Source of the DNA: Saccharopolyspora dendranthemae
GTDB lineage: Bacteria > Actinomycetota > Actinomycetes > Mycobacteriales > Pseudonocardiaceae
Direction: 5' to 3'
Assembly (NCBI RefSeq): GCF_007829955.1
Contig: NZ_VIWX01000001.1
Location: 310,001-374,000 of the forward strand
DNA: 64,000 nt
The position numbers and the translations under genes are program-made. Under the pieces are notes generated by a model. It was not told the DNA's origin. It saw nothing but the letters and a program-made list of their open reading frames with translations, and did not search any database. Below, piece by piece: positions 8,781 to 18,841 of this stretch. Position 1 is the first letter of the stretch; every line of letters starts with the position of its first letter.

Positions 8781-10235
8781 TCAGCCGTGATCGGCACCGG
8801 TGGGAACGTCGTGGGCGGCGTCCGTGCCGCTGAGCCGGGCATCCCACGCTGCGAGCACCGGCTGCGGGGTCGGCGGCGTCGCCAGGCTCACCGCGACGTA
8901 GCTGAGGAGGCCGGCCCCGAGCCCGAAGTAGATCGGCTCGTTCGCCTGCAGTCCGTGTCCGATCATGGACCCGATCACCGCGACCGAGCCGACGCCCATC
9001 GACGTGAGCGCACCCGCCTTGGTCCCCCTGCGCCAGAACAGGGCACCGAGGATCGCCACGAGCAAGCCACCCACCAGCAGGTTGTAGGCCACGGTCAGCG
9101 CGGCCACGACATCGCTGATGAGCAGGGACACGGCGATCGCCACCACACCGAGCGCGATGGTGGTGAGCCGGTTGGTGCGCAGGCTCGACTCACCACCTGC
9201 CCCGCGCAGGCCCAGCTTCCCGAAGATGTCGTTGGCGCTGACCGTGGAGCAGGCGATCAACGTGCCGCTGGCCGTGGACATCAGTGCCGACAGGGCCGCG
9301 GCGAGCACCAGACCGCGCAGGCCCGCCGGCAGCAGGTCCTCGACGATGCGGGTGAACGCGTCGTCCGCGTTCGCCAGATCCGGGTAGCGCGCTTTGGCCA
9401 CGGTACCGATCACCGCGCCTGCCACGGCGTAGATCAGGCAGTACACGCCGGATCCGATCCCACCGGCGGTCGCGACCCGCGGCGATCGCGCGGTGAACAC
9501 GCGCTGCCAGATGTCTTGCCCGATCAGCAGGCCGAACCCGTAGATCAGCACGTAGGTGAGGATGGTGTCCCAGCCGATGCTGTCGAGCTGGAAGTAGCTC
9601 GGGTCCAACCGCGCGCGCAGTCCGTCCACTCCACCTGCGGCCGTCAGCGCGAAAGGCAGCAGCACCAGCAGGAAACCGATCGTCATCACCACGAACTGGG
9701 CTATGTCGGTCAGCGTCACCGACCACATCCCGCCGAGCACCGTGTAGAGCAGGACGAGACCGCCGCCGATGGCGATCCCGGCGACGCTCGGCAGGTCGAA
9801 CAGGGCGGTGAACACCTTCCCGAACGCCACCATGGACGTCACGGTGAGCATCAGGGTGTAGGCCCACATCACGATGCCGGAGACCGCGCTGGACGCACCG
9901 CCGCCGTAACGCAGGTCCAGCATCTCGGACACGGTGTAGAGCCGCAGCCGCACGAGCTTGCGGGCGAAGGCCGCGTGCAGCACGAAGATGCCCAGCCCGA
10001 TCGTGGCGACGAGCCACGATCCCGAGATGCCGAACTCGTATCCCAGAGCGACGCCGCCGACCGTGGAGGCGCCGCCGAGCACGATGGCGGACATCGTGCC
10101 CGAGTACAGGAACGTGCCCAGCCGCCTGCCCGCGACCAGGTAGTCGCTCTTGGTCTTGGCCAAGCGCATGCCGAACCAGCCGATCCCGAGTATTCCGGCG
10201 ATGTAGAGCGCGATCACCAGGTAGTCCACAAGCAC
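8781..10235 (-). CDS. Sodium:solute symporter (SSS family)
   Basis: 484 residues with about 13 membrane helices. Family signatures include [20 protein letters not shown] near residue 31 and the Gly-rich, Ser/Thr-rich helix [20 protein letters not shown] that lines the sodium site in PutP/vSGLT-type carriers. GTG start with a GGAG site 9 nt upstream. It is the first gene of the operon that continues into the ureohydrolase (38-nt gap) and TPP enzyme, so it probably imports the guanidino compound or its precursor. The divergent PucR gene starts 113 nt away and is the likely regulator. Confidence 0.9.
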   Translation of the reverse strand: MLVDYLVIALYIAGILGIGWFGMRLAKTKSDYLVAGRRLGTFLYSGTMSAIVLGGASTVGGVALGYEFGISGSWLVATIGLGIFVLHAAFARKLVRLRLYTVSEMLDLRYGGGASSAVSGIVMWAYTLMLTVTSMVAFGKVFTALFDLPSVAGIAIGGGLVLLYTVLGGMWSVTLTDIAQFVVMTIGFLLVLLPFALTAAGGVDGLRARLDPSYFQLDSIGWDTILTYVLIYGFGLLIGQDIWQRVFTARSPRVATAGGIGSGVYCLIYAVAGAVIGTVAKARYPDLANADDAFTRIVEDLLPAGLRGLVLAAALSALMSTASGTLIACSTVSANDIFGKLGLRGAGGESSLRTNRLTTIALGVVAIAVSLLISDVVAALTVAYNLLVGGLLVAILGALFWRRGTKAGALTSMGVGSVAVIGSMIGHGLQANEPIYFGLGAGLLSYVAVSLATPPTPQPVLAAWDARLSGTDAAHDVPTGADHG

Positions 10236-10348
10236 GGCATCGCTCCTTCAGGAATGTGCTCTGAGACACTGTTCGGGCAACCGTAGGTCCAGGGAGCTCC
10301 TGTCTTGTGGGGATGTTTCAGCCAAGATCTCGCTATCATCGGGTCGAA

Positions 10349-11851
10349 ATGACCGCTGCCTCATCGCATTCCGCGCACGTACCACTACGAAGCGTGATCG
10401 AGAACCCGGCTCTGGACATCCGAGTCGTCCCCGACTCCCTGCGCCCTGGTGCGCAGGAGCTGCCGGTGCGCTGGGCGCATGTGAGTGAGCGGCGCGATCC
10501 GACGCCCTACCTGCTCGGGGGCGAGCTGCTGCTCACCTCGGGCGTCGACCTGCCGGAAACCGCGCAGGAGGTCGACGCCTACGTTCGCGAGCTGCGAGAC
10601 GCCAGGATCACCGCGCTGGCGTTCGGGATTTCCCCGCCCCGGCACGACCGGCTACCGGAGGCCCTGCGCGACGCGTGCGTCAGGCATGGCGTTCCGCTGC
10701 TGGTGATCGGTGCGAACACGCCGTTCCTCGCGGTCAACCAGGCGGTGGCGGTCGAGCTGATCGAGGCCGAGCAACGCGAGCAGCGCTACATCGACGACGC
10801 GCGGCAGGCGCTGACCCGGGCGGCATCGACCGGACTCACCGAGCTGGCGCGGGCCGTCGCCACGTGGCTGCGTGGCTGGATCGTGCTGCTCGGCGCGGCC
10901 GGCGAACGCACGGCCGAGCACGGCGCACCACGGGTGTTGCCCGCGCAGCTGGACGAACTCGTGGCGAAGGTGTCCGGTGGAGTCGGCATCCGCACCGCCG
11001 CCACCGAACTCGACGACGGGACCTACATCGTCGCGCAGCCGGTCTACACGCAGGCCAGCACCGCCAGGGTGCTGGTGGTCGCACGCAGCGACCGGTTCGG
11101 CGACACCGACCGCGCGATACTCGCGATCGGCGCGGCACTGTTCGGCTTGACCACCCGGGCGGGCACGGATTCGGCAATGCTGGGCGGCGCGACCACCGCG
11201 CTGCTGCTCGGGGAGACGATCGAGGACGGTTCGCTGCGCACGCTGCTCGGAACCGGCCAGTGCCGGGTCGTCGCCGCCACCGCGCACGGCAAGGGGCCGG
11301 TCGACGCCGCAGCGGGCTACGACTGGGTGAGCGCCACTCTCGGCACCCCGCTGGTGCGCCTGGGTGGTGAACCGGACATGCACGCGATCGTGCGGACGCT
11401 CCCCCGCGACGAAACCCTCGCGACTCTGCGGGATCACGGCTGGCTCGCCGTCGTCAGCAGCCCCAGGCCCGCGGACAGGCTGGCGGACTGCGTCCTCGAG
11501 CTGCGGTCCCTGCGCGAGCGCGCCCGCAGACTCGGCACCCCACTGGTCGCGGATCGCGCGGAGCTCAGCCTCAGCGGGATCATCGAGCCGGGCCGAGCCG
11601 CCGATTTCAGCACCCACGTGCTGGCGCCGTTGTGGGAGCTCGACGCCGCCCGCCCCTCCAACCACGTGGTGGAGACTCTGCGCGTGTGGCTTGCCAACCA
11701 CGGCAGCTGGGAACGCACGGCGTCCACTATGGACGTTCATCGAAACAGCGTCCGGCACCGGATCAGGCAGATCGAGCGAGCATTGGACTCCGACCTCGAC
11801 GACCCGGAGATCCGGATGCAGCTGTGGTTCGCGCTGCGGTGGCACCCGTAG
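10349..11851 (+). CDS. PucR-family transcriptional regulator
   Basis: About 500 residues. The N-terminal PucR ligand-sensing domain starts at VPLRSVIENPALDIRVV and includes the typical GGELLLTSGVDL. The C-terminal helix-turn-helix (PucR HTH_30) is TASTMDVHRNSVRHRIRQIE. I prefer ATG 10349: a TATCAT -10-like element ends 9 nt upstream, compatible with a nearly leaderless transcript. A GTG at 10307 with AGGGAG upstream is the alternative. Divergent from the symporter-ureohydrolase-TPP operon, which it likely controls in response to a purine- or guanidino-type signal. Confidence 0.88.
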   Translation: MTAASSHSAHVPLRSVIENPALDIRVVPDSLRPGAQELPVRWAHVSERRDPTPYLLGGELLLTSGVDLPETAQEVDAYVRELRDARITALAFGISPPRHDRLPEALRDACVRHGVPLLVIGANTPFLAVNQAVAVELIEAEQREQRYIDDARQALTRAASTGLTELARAVATWLRGWIVLLGAAGERTAEHGAPRVLPAQLDELVAKVSGGVGIRTAATELDDGTYIVAQPVYTQASTARVLVVARSDRFGDTDRAILAIGAALFGLTTRAGTDSAMLGGATTALLLGETIEDGSLRTLLGTGQCRVVAATAHGKGPVDAAAGYDWVSATLGTPLVRLGGEPDMHAIVRTLPRDETLATLRDHGWLAVVSSPRPADRLADCVLELRSLRERARRLGTPLVADRAELSLSGIIEPGRAADFSTHVLAPLWELDAARPSNHVVETLRVWLANHGSWERTASTMDVHRNSVRHRIRQIERALDSDLDDPEIRMQLWFALRWHP

Positions 11852-11960
11852 CCGAGCGCGGCATCGCTTGCCGCTCTGCCGGCACGTCTAGCCGTATCGC
11901 AACGAAGCTGCAGCCACCGCTACGCACGTCGAAGAGGGCGAGCCGTGTGTCGGCGGCGAG

Positions 11961-12854
11961 TCAGGCCGGGGCCGTCTGCGCGCCCCGCTGGATGCCTTCG
12001 GCCCAGGCATGCTCCAGCTGGGTGCGGAAGGTGGCGGGCTCTCGCCCGATCAGCTCGGTCAGCGTCGGGTCGACAGCGGCGAACTCGCCATTCCGCGCCG
12101 CGACGAAGATGCTCAGCATCATGTCGACGATCGGGGCCGGGGCGCCGTGCGCCAGGACCTGCTCGCGGAAGGCGTCGTCGGGGACGACGGTGCGGGTGAA
12201 GGGCCGTCCGGTGGCCTGGGACGCGATCTCGGCGACGGCGTCGAAGTCGAGCGTCGCCGGGCCGGTGAGCGGCGGGGTGGGCCCCTCGAAACGGCGCTCC
12301 TCGGCGAGGATCGCCGCGGTGGCCTCGGCGAGGTCGTCGTGGCCGGTCCAGGCGACGGGGCCGTCGGCGGGGAGGGCGATGTCGCCGGTGCGGCGGGCGG
12401 ACTCCAGGAACTGCAGGGCGCTGGAGGCGTAGAAGCCGTTGCGCAGCGCGGTCCAGGGCAGGCCGGTGGCGCGCAGCAGGTCCTCGGTCTGGGCGTGGTC
12501 GCGGCATGCCTGGAACCGGGCGTCGTGGGCGGCGCCCATCTGGCTGGTGTAGAGGATGCGGCCGACGCCGGCCTGCACGGCGGCGTCGATGGCGGCGCGG
12601 TGTCCGCTGACGCACTCCTGGCCTGTGCGGTCGAGGGAGACGAGGAGCAGTTGCTCGGCACCCTCGAAGGCGTGCACGAGCGAGGCGGGGTCGTCGAAGC
12701 TGCCCTGCCGGACGCGGACGCCGCGGTCGGCGAGGTCCTGGGCCTTGCGGGGGTCGCGGACGCTGACGCCGACGCGGTCGGCGGGGACACGCTCCAGGAG
12801 GCGCTCGACGATGCGGCGGCCGAGCTTTCCGGTGGCTCCGGTCACGATGATCAT
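11961..12854 (-). CDS. NmrA/QorB-like NAD(P)H-binding oxidoreductase
   Basis: 297 residues with an atypical short-chain dehydrogenase Rossmann fold. The dinucleotide motif is VTGATGKLGRRIVE at the extreme N-terminus, followed by a region typical of NmrA and the quinone oxidoreductase QorB (YTSQMGAAHDARF, LRNGFYASSALQFL). No membrane or secretion signal. It is divergent from a TetR gene across a 90-nt region with inverted repeats, the usual arrangement for a small regulator-controlled reductase of xenobiotic or quinone stress. The physiological substrate is unknown. Confidence 0.85.
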   Translation of the reverse strand: MIIVTGATGKLGRRIVERLLERVPADRVGVSVRDPRKAQDLADRGVRVRQGSFDDPASLVHAFEGAEQLLLVSLDRTGQECVSGHRAAIDAAVQAGVGRILYTSQMGAAHDARFQACRDHAQTEDLLRATGLPWTALRNGFYASSALQFLESARRTGDIALPADGPVAWTGHDDLAEATAAILAEERRFEGPTPPLTGPATLDFDAVAEIASQATGRPFTRTVVPDDAFREQVLAHGAPAPIVDMMLSIFVAARNGEFAAVDPTLTELIGREPATFRTQLEHAWAEGIQRGAQTAPA

Positions 12855-12873
12855 GGGGTTCTCCCAACACTAT

Positions 12874-12907
12874 TTCCAGTGGAATCACTTCAACGGTAAC
12901 ACTGGAA
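12874..12907. promoter_or_regulatory. Candidate TetR operator
   Basis: A perfect inverted repeat TTCCAGTG (12874-12881) / CACTGGAA (12900-12907) sits between the divergent reductase and TetR genes, overlapped by a second pair ACTGG (12901-12905) / CCAGT (12920-12924). A TACCAT -10-like hexamer at 12932-12937 lies 6 nt before the TetR ATG. The geometry fits autoregulated TetR control of both genes. Confidence 0.6.
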
Positions 12908-12943
12908 GTATCGTTGGAACCAGTTTCTCGGTACCATCGGTTC

Positions 12944-13672
12944 ATGACTACCCGCGACTCCACCGACAGCCCTCGCCGCCGCATCGTCGAGGCGGCCGTC
13001 GAGCTGCTGGAGAACGGCGGCCCTGACGCGGTGAGCACCCGCGCGGTCGCCGCCGCGGCCGGAATGCAGCCGCCGGCGATCTACCGCCTCTTCGGCGACA
13101 AGGAGGGACTCCTGGAGGCCGTCGCCGAGCACGGCTACGCGCAGTTCCTGGAGAGAAAGCGCGCGCAGCTCGACCCCGCTTCGCAGGACCCGGTGGAGGA
13201 GCTGCGCCGCAGCTGGGACATGGTGGTCGAGTTCGGGGTCTGCCGCCCGGAGTTGTTCGCGGTGATGAACAGGGCCACCGGCCGGGGATCGGACGCAGCA
13301 CACCGCGCGGGCCTGGAGATCCTCCACGGGCGGGTGCGTCGGCTGGCGGCCGGGGGCTGGCTGCGGGTCGACGAGGAGCTGGCCGCCCAGATCATCCACG
13401 CCACCGGCCAGGGCGCGGTCACCACCTGGCACTCCACCCCTGCGGACCGCCGCAATCCGGCGCTGTTGACCGTCCTGCGCGAGTCCATGGTCGCGGCTAT
13501 CACCCGCGCCGAGCCGGCGGTCTCCACCGCGGAGTCCGGTCCCGCCGCAGCGGCCCGCGCCCTGCGCGCCGCCCTCCCCGACGGCGCCGACGTCCTGAGC
13601 GACGCCGAGCAGCGCCTGCTGGGTGAGTGGCTCACACGCCTGGCGGCGGACCGTGACGCGCCGCATGCCTGA
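12944..13672 (+). CDS. TetR-family transcriptional repressor
   Basis: 242 residues. The N-terminal DNA-binding domain is clear (RRRIVEAAVELLENGG, then VSTRAVAAAAGMQPPAIYRLFGDKEGLLEAV, the TetR recognition helix with the A-I-Y-R-L-F pattern). The C-terminal ligand domain is alpha-helical and diverse. ATG 12944 is selected over an upstream in-frame ATG at 12914 because the latter lies within the operator repeats, and the -10-like TACCAT ends only 6 nt before 12944. Likely represses itself and the divergent NmrA-like reductase. Confidence 0.88.
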   Translation: MTTRDSTDSPRRRIVEAAVELLENGGPDAVSTRAVAAAAGMQPPAIYRLFGDKEGLLEAVAEHGYAQFLERKRAQLDPASQDPVEELRRSWDMVVEFGVCRPELFAVMNRATGRGSDAAHRAGLEILHGRVRRLAAGGWLRVDEELAAQIIHATGQGAVTTWHSTPADRRNPALLTVLRESMVAAITRAEPAVSTAESGPAAAARALRAALPDGADVLSDAEQRLLGEWLTRLAADRDAPHA

Positions 13673-13753
13673 TCGCGCTCAGGCGCCCTCGTGCAGGGTG
13701 AACCGTCCGAGGAGAGATCGTGCGATCTGGCCCGTGCCGAGGTGTCCCGGTGG

Positions 13754-14584
13754 TCAGTCGCGGAGCACGCCGACGCCGCCGAGCACGTTGCCTCGGGCCG
13801 CTTCGTCCTCGCTGACCGGGGTGTCCGGACGCCAGTGGGCCGCGGGCACCACTCCCGGGTCGACCAGCGCGTACCCCGCGAACAGCTCTGCGACCTCGGC
13901 GGCCGTGCGAACGTGCAGGTGCGGGGTCGATGTTCCCGCCAGCAGGGAACGAAGCGCAGCGACCTCCGCGTCGGTGCGCGACAGCTGCGCGTTGTTGGAC
14001 ACGGCCAGTGCGCTGCCCGGAACGCACGCGTCGCGGTAACGCTCGACCAGCGCTGCTCCGTCGGCGCTGGGCACGAGGTCCAGAATCCCGAACGCCAGGA
14101 CCGCGACCGGTTGGGAGAAGTCGAGAAGCCCGGCCACGCCCGGGGAGTGCAGCACCTCGTCGACGTCGCAGACGTCGAGCTCGGTGACCGAAACCAGCGG
14201 ATCCTCACCCAGGAGGTGGCGAGCGTGGTGGCAGGCGATCGCTTCCCAATCGACGTAAGCCACCTTCGCCTGCGGGCTGTGCACGCGGGCGATCTCGTGC
14301 ACGTTGCCGACGGTGGGGACCCCGGATCCCAGGTCGAGGCCCTGGTCGATACCGGCCTCGGTCACCAGGTAGCGCACCGCGCGACCGAGGAAGGAGCGGT
14401 TGATGCGGCTGTAGTCCCGCTCCGTGGGGACGAGTTCGAGCGCTTGATCCGCTGCCGCGCGGTCGACCTCGAAGTGGGCGGACCCGCCGAGGAGGTAATC
14501 GTACATGCGCGCGATGTTCGGCCTGGTGAGATCCGCGTGCGAAACCTCAGCCGCCCACTCGACTTCCCCGGCCTCGTCGTTCAT
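13754..14584 (-). CDS. SAM-dependent methyltransferase (DUF574 type)
   Basis: 276 residues. It has the opening pattern shared by the abundant actinomycete DUF574/Methyltransf_19 proteins, NIARMYDYLLGGSAHFEVDR, followed by the SAM-binding glycine motif GLDLGSGVPTVGNVHEIA and acidic strand VAYVDWEAIA. The start ATG 14584 matches the family N-terminus; longer in-frame extensions lack family character. The acceptor substrate is unknown; several copies per genome are normal in this group. Convergent with the TetR gene, on the same strand as the ABC operon. Confidence 0.85.
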   Translation of the reverse strand: MNDEAGEVEWAAEVSHADLTRPNIARMYDYLLGGSAHFEVDRAAADQALELVPTERDYSRINRSFLGRAVRYLVTEAGIDQGLDLGSGVPTVGNVHEIARVHSPQAKVAYVDWEAIACHHARHLLGEDPLVSVTELDVCDVDEVLHSPGVAGLLDFSQPVAVLAFGILDLVPSADGAALVERYRDACVPGSALAVSNNAQLSRTDAEVAALRSLLAGTSTPHLHVRTAAEVAELFAGYALVDPGVVPAAHWRPDTPVSEDEAARGNVLGGVGVLRD

Positions 14585-14664
14585 GGCTCCACGGTAGCCA
14601 AACCAAGCGCTGCTGATCACCCGAGCAGCACGATCAGCTGCGGCCCGCACCCCACGAGCCTCGT

Positions 14665-15465
14665 CTAACCGGCGGCCGGTCGGCCTGACGCCAACGTTCG
14701 GCGCGAGCTGCCCCGGTAGACCACGGCGACGTTCCCGCTGCTGTCGTGGCCGATCTCGGCGTCGACCTCGAAGACGTCCCGCAGCCGCTCGGCTGTCAGC
14801 ACCTCCTCGGGCGGTCCGGCGGCGACGAGTTCGCCCTGGTGCACGAGCACCAGTCGGTCGCAGAACCTCGCTGCCAGCGACAGGTCGTGCAACGCCACGA
14901 GAACCGTCTGCTCGGTACCGGCGAGCATGTCCATCAGCTCGAGCTGATGGCGGATGTCGAGGTGGTTGGTCGGCTCGTCTAGCAGGATCGCCCACGGGCG
15001 CTGCGCGAGCGCCCGGGCGATCTGCACGCGCTGGCGCTCGCCGCCGGAGAGGGTGTGCCAGTGCCGGGAGCGGATCCCGGTCAGCTCCAGCCTTTCCAGC
15101 GCGGCTTCGACGATCGCGTGGTCCGCTCCGCCGGCTGCTCGCCAGGCCGCTCGGAACGGACTGCGACCGAGCGCGACCACATCGCTCACCCGCAGATCGG
15201 TGTCGGTGTCGGCGGCCTGCTCCACGAAGGCGACGTGACGGGCGAGCTCACGCGTCCCCCAGCCCGCGATGGCGCGACCGTCGAAGCGGACCGCACCGGA
15301 CGCCGGTCGGCGCAGACCCGCGACGCACCGCAGCAGCGAGGACTTGCCGGAGCCGTTCGGTCCGATCAGGCCCACGGTGTGTCCGGATTCGATGCCGAAC
15401 CGGACGCCGCGCACGATCGTCCTGCCGGCAACTCCCCAGCTGATCTCGTCGACGTCGATCCTCAC
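14665..15465 (-). CDS. Metal-chelate ABC transporter, ATP-binding protein
   Basis: 266 residues with Walker A GPNGSGKSS, the Q-loop region FVEQAADTDTD, ABC signature LSGGERQRV, Walker B ILLDEPTNHLD and H-loop LVALHDLSLAARFC. This is the FecE/BtuD/FhuC subfamily that energises import of iron-siderophore, heme or cobalamin. Its start overlaps the stop of the permease gene by 4 nt, giving a tight three-gene operon (binding protein, permease, ATPase). Confidence 0.92.
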   Translation of the reverse strand: MRIDVDEISWGVAGRTIVRGVRFGIESGHTVGLIGPNGSGKSSLLRCVAGLRRPASGAVRFDGRAIAGWGTRELARHVAFVEQAADTDTDLRVSDVVALGRSPFRAAWRAAGGADHAIVEAALERLELTGIRSRHWHTLSGGERQRVQIARALAQRPWAILLDEPTNHLDIRHQLELMDMLAGTEQTVLVALHDLSLAARFCDRLVLVHQGELVAAGPPEEVLTAERLRDVFEVDAEIGHDSSGNVAVVYRGSSRRTLASGRPAAG

Positions 15466-16553
15466 AGCTCACCTCGCTTGCGCAGCACGAGCAGGAACAG
15501 CGGAACCCCCACGAGCGCGGTGAACACGCCGACCGGCAGTTCTCGCGGCGCGAAGGCGACCCGGGCCAGCGCATCGGCCCAGATCAGGAACACGGCACCG
15601 GCCACGGCGGTGAACGGCAGCAGCACGCGGTGCAACGGGCCGACGAGGAATCGGACGCCGTGGGGAACGATCAGGCCGACGAAGCCGATCGCACCGACCG
15701 AAGCCACTGCCACCGATGTCAGCAGCGCGGTGGAGATCAGCAGCACGATCCGCGTGTTCCGGACGTTGATGCCCAACGAGGCCGCGGTGTCGGCGCCGAA
15801 CGCGAACCCGTCCAAAGCCGTGGCGCACAGCCAGATCACGGCGAGTCCCACTGCCGCCGCGATCGCGCAGAGCACCACCGAGTCCCACCGCGCGGAGGCC
15901 AGCGATCCCAGCAGCCAGTGGGTGATCCCGCGCGTGGTGTCCGGATCGGCCGAGAACGTCAGGACCAGCGAGGTGATCGCGCCGAAGAGCTGCCCGGTCA
16001 CCACGCCCACCAGCACGATCCGAACGGTGTTCATCCCGCTGCGCCGCAGCAGGAGCAGCATCAGGCCGAAGGAGACCAGCGCACCGGCGAAAGCCCCACC
16101 GGTCAGACCGATCGCCGCTCCCCCGGCTCCCACGACGATCACGGTGACCGCGCCGGCCGAGGCACCGTTGGACACGCCGAGCAGGTACGGGTCGGCCAGC
16201 GCGTTGTTGGTCACGCCCTGCAGCGCGGCCCCGCTGACGGCCAGCATCGCGCCGACCAGCGCGGCCAGCAGGACGCGCGGGAACCGCAAGTCCCAGATCA
16301 GCGAATCGAGCAGGCGCGGCAAGGGTTCCACGGGAAGTCCCAGCCGGAGTCCGACCACCCTGCCGATCTCGGCGTATCCCAGATCGCTCGTCCCGATCCT
16401 GACCGAGAACGCCACCGAGAAGCCGAGGAGCACCACACCGGCGATGAGCATGCCCGCAAGGGACAAGGCCGACCGCCGTGCCGGTGGGCGCTCCGCCCGA
16501 ACGCACTCGCCGGGACCGCCTGCGGGGTGCAGCAGGTCAGCGGAGGAGGCCAA
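15462..16553 (-). CDS. FecCD-family ABC transporter permease
   Basis: 363 residues with about ten hydrophobic helices and the family hallmarks RFPRVLLAALVGAMLAVSGA, LADPYLLGVSNGASAGA and GAIGFVGLIVPHGVRFLVGP. Such permeases form dimers and pass iron-siderophore, heme or vitamin B12 complexes from the binding protein into the cytoplasm. It overlaps the binding-protein gene by 17 nt and the ATPase gene by 4 nt. Confidence 0.92.
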   Translation of the reverse strand: MASSADLLHPAGGPGECVRAERPPARRSALSLAGMLIAGVVLLGFSVAFSVRIGTSDLGYAEIGRVVGLRLGLPVEPLPRLLDSLIWDLRFPRVLLAALVGAMLAVSGAALQGVTNNALADPYLLGVSNGASAGAVTVIVVGAGGAAIGLTGGAFAGALVSFGLMLLLLRRSGMNTVRIVLVGVVTGQLFGAITSLVLTFSADPDTTRGITHWLLGSLASARWDSVVLCAIAAAVGLAVIWLCATALDGFAFGADTAASLGINVRNTRIVLLISTALLTSVAVASVGAIGFVGLIVPHGVRFLVGPLHRVLLPFTAVAGAVFLIWADALARVAFAPRELPVGVFTALVGVPLFLLVLRKRGEL

Positions 16554-17559
16554 GCGACTTCATCCCCTCTGTGACCAGCTCGAGCGTGTGGGCGCTGCGC
16601 ACGGTCGGGTCCATCTCGATCCCGGGAACCTCGATGAACCGGTTCTCCCGAACCGCCGTGAGCTGGGAGACGACCGGGTGCTCGTGCAACACCCGGATCT
16701 TGTCCGCAGCGCTGTCCCCGAGCCGACCGCGATCCGACAGGTCGCCCACCACGATCACGTCCGGATCGCGCTTGGCGATCTCCTCCCACGCGACTTCCGG
16801 CCACTCGTCGCGAACGTCGTCGAAGGCGTTTCCCACACCGAGGATCCGGCTGATGTCGCTCGGAATCCCGTTGTGGCCCGCGACGTAGGGAAGACCCTGC
16901 GTCATCGAGTACAGGTACATCACCGACGGCTTGTCGTGCGGGTTGGCGGGGACGGCGGCCTCGGCGTTGTTGATGATCTGCCGCTGCTGCGCCGTCAACG
17001 CCGCCGCCCGCTCCGGCACGCCGAAGATCGTGCCGAGGTTCTCGTAGTCGCGGAACAACCGCTCGAACGGGGTCTGACCCGGCTCGTGCTGCGGGCAGTC
17101 CACGGCGCTGACGAACGTCGGCAGACCGAGCTCGTGCAGCTCTTCGCGGGTTCCGACCTTGTCCTTCGCGAAGTTGGACCCGAAGGAGGTGACCGCCACG
17201 TCGGGCGCGGCGGCGCGCAGTTGTTCGGCCGTCAGCTCGTTCGGGTTGAGCACGGGGATCCGGTCGTACGCCGCTCGGTAGTCGGGGTGGATCTCGGCCG
17301 TGGGGAACGCGGTGCCCACCATCTTCTCGCCCAGCCCCAGCGCGAGCAGGGTCTCGGTGGACGACTGCTCCAACGTGACCGCGCGTTCCGGTGCGCGATC
17401 GAACCGCAGGTCCACACCGCAGTTTCGCACGCTGATCGCGCCCGGACCCTGCGTGGATCCGGGATCAGGTGCCGCCCCGCAGGACGACGCAGCGACGACG
17501 GCCGCCAACACCACACCGATCTTGGTCGGTCGAGCCAAGGGAACCTCCCGGATCCACAT
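16537..17559 (-). CDS. ABC transporter substrate-binding lipoprotein (FepB/BtuF type)
   Basis: 340 residues with a short basic N-terminus, hydrophobic segment IGVVLAAVVAASSC and a lipobox ending at Cys, then the class III periplasmic-binding fold (ERAVTLEQSSTETLLALGLGEKMVG; LRAAAPDVAVTSFG; DPDVIVVGDL). The start is ATG 17559, with AGGAAAC immediately upstream. A TTG at 17538 preceded by GGGAGG would give the shorter, equally plausible signal MARPTKIG. The ligand could be a ferric siderophore or another chelate; I see no clear DtxR/IdeR box or second riboswitch upstream. It lies just past the nrdB terminator on the same strand. Confidence 0.88.
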   Translation of the reverse strand: MWIREVPLARPTKIGVVLAAVVAASSCGAAPDPGSTQGPGAISVRNCGVDLRFDRAPERAVTLEQSSTETLLALGLGEKMVGTAFPTAEIHPDYRAAYDRIPVLNPNELTAEQLRAAAPDVAVTSFGSNFAKDKVGTREELHELGLPTFVSAVDCPQHEPGQTPFERLFRDYENLGTIFGVPERAAALTAQQRQIINNAEAAVPANPHDKPSVMYLYSMTQGLPYVAGHNGIPSDISRILGVGNAFDDVRDEWPEVAWEEIAKRDPDVIVVGDLSDRGRLGDSAADKIRVLHEHPVVSQLTAVRENRFIEVPGIEMDPTVRSAHTLELVTEGMKSLGLLR

Positions 17560-17660
17560 GTTTCCTGTTCCGCTTCAGCCGCGGGGTTTTCGCAGCGATG
17601 AGGCGGCACTCCTCCTGCAGCGGGCAGGAACCGCCGCGCTGCCGGGTGTTTCGGCGTCTG

Positions 17661-17696
17661 GGGCGGGGGCGCGCGGAACGCCGCGCACCCCCGCCC
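17661..17696 (-). terminator. Terminator after nrdB
   Basis: A 16-bp GC-rich stem with one mismatch: left arm 17661-17676, AACG loop, right arm 17681-17696. It starts 14 nt after the nrdB stop and separates nrdAB from the ABC operon on the same strand. There is no U-tract, as is common in actinomycetes. Confidence 0.7.
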
Positions 17697-17709
17697 GATC
17701 ACCTCGGCC

Positions 17710-18786
17710 TCAGTCCCAGCTGAGAGCGGCGCCGGACTGGTATTCCGTGACGCGGGTTTCGAAGAAGTTCTTCTCCTTCTTCAGGTCCATCGCCTCCGAC
17801 ATCCACGGGAAGGGGTTGTCGGTCTCCGGGAACACCGGTTCCAGGCCGAGCTGGGCGCAGCGGCGGTTGGTGATGAAGTGCATGTACTGCTCGCACAGGT
17901 CGGCGTTGAGGCCGAGCATCCCTCGGGGCAGCGTGTCGCGCCCGTAGGCGGTTTCCAGCTCGCAGGCGTCGCGGAGCATGGTGCGGGCCTCCTGCTGGAA
18001 CTCCGGGGTCCACAGGTGCGGGTTCTCGAGCTTGATCTGGTTGATGCAGTCGATGCCGAAGTTCAGGTGGATCGACTCGTCGCGCAGGATGTACTGGTAC
18101 TGCTCGGCGATGCCGACCATCTTGTTGCGCCTGCCCAGCGACAGGATCTGCGCGAAACCGGTGTAGAACCACATGCCCTCGAAGATCACGTAGAAGGCGA
18201 TCAGGTCCCGCAGGAAGGCCTGGTCGGCCTCCGGAGTTCCCGTTGCGAAGTCCGGGTCCTCCAGGTTCTGGGTGTAGCGCAGCGCCCACGCGTCCTTGTC
18301 GGCGATCGACGGGATCTCGCGGTAGGCGTTGAACAGTTCGCCCTCGTCGAGCCCCAGGCTCTCGCAGATGTACTGGAAGGTGTGCGTGTGCACGGCTTCC
18401 TCGAACGCCTGCCGCAGCAGGTACTGCCGGCACTCCGGGTTGGTGAGGTGCCGGTATACGGCGAGAACGATGTTGTTGGCCACCAACGATTCCGCGGTGG
18501 CGAAGAACCCGAGGTTGCGCTTGAGCATGGTGCGCTCGTCGTCGGTGAGCCCGTCGCGGGACTTCCACAGCGCGATGTCGGCCTGCATGGACACCTCGGT
18601 GGGCATCCAGTGGTTGTTGCAGCCGTTGAGGTACTTGTCCCAGGCCCAGCCGTACTTCAGCGGCAGCAGCTGGTTGACGTCGGCCCGGGAGTTGATCATC
18701 GCCTTCTCGGTGACGTCGACCCGCCCGCCGTCGCGGTCGATGGTGCCGAGTCCCGTCGTGTCGACGTTCGTCTGTTCAGCAGTCAT
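17710..18786 (-). CDS. nrdB: Class I ribonucleotide reductase, beta subunit
   Basis: 358 residues of the ferritin-like R2 fold that houses the metal/tyrosyl-radical site. Metal-binding helices carry the typical E...EXXH patterns, such as [17 protein letters not shown] and [18 protein letters not shown]. The C-terminal tail contains the acidic/aromatic peptide that docks to the alpha subunit. Together with nrdA it reduces ribonucleoside diphosphates to deoxyribonucleotides aerobically. It follows nrdA after 55 nt and is closed by a strong hairpin, so its expression is governed by the upstream riboswitch. Confidence 0.93.
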   Translation of the reverse strand: MTAEQTNVDTTGLGTIDRDGGRVDVTEKAMINSRADVNQLLPLKYGWAWDKYLNGCNNHWMPTEVSMQADIALWKSRDGLTDDERTMLKRNLGFFATAESLVANNIVLAVYRHLTNPECRQYLLRQAFEEAVHTHTFQYICESLGLDEGELFNAYREIPSIADKDAWALRYTQNLEDPDFATGTPEADQAFLRDLIAFYVIFEGMWFYTGFAQILSLGRRNKMVGIAEQYQYILRDESIHLNFGIDCINQIKLENPHLWTPEFQQEARTMLRDACELETAYGRDTLPRGMLGLNADLCEQYMHFITNRRCAQLGLEPVFPETDNPFPWMSEAMDLKKEKNFFETRVTEYQSGAALSWD

Positions 18787-18841
18787 GGAGAGCTCCTCGT
18801 CGGATGGCCGGTGCGCCCGACCGGCCCGTGCGCGGGTGGCG

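Noticed and set aside
17560..17660. Possible second riboswitch before the ABC binding protein
   Set aside because: The interval lacks the conserved cobalamin or TPP blocks; it is mostly the nrdB terminator and promoter.
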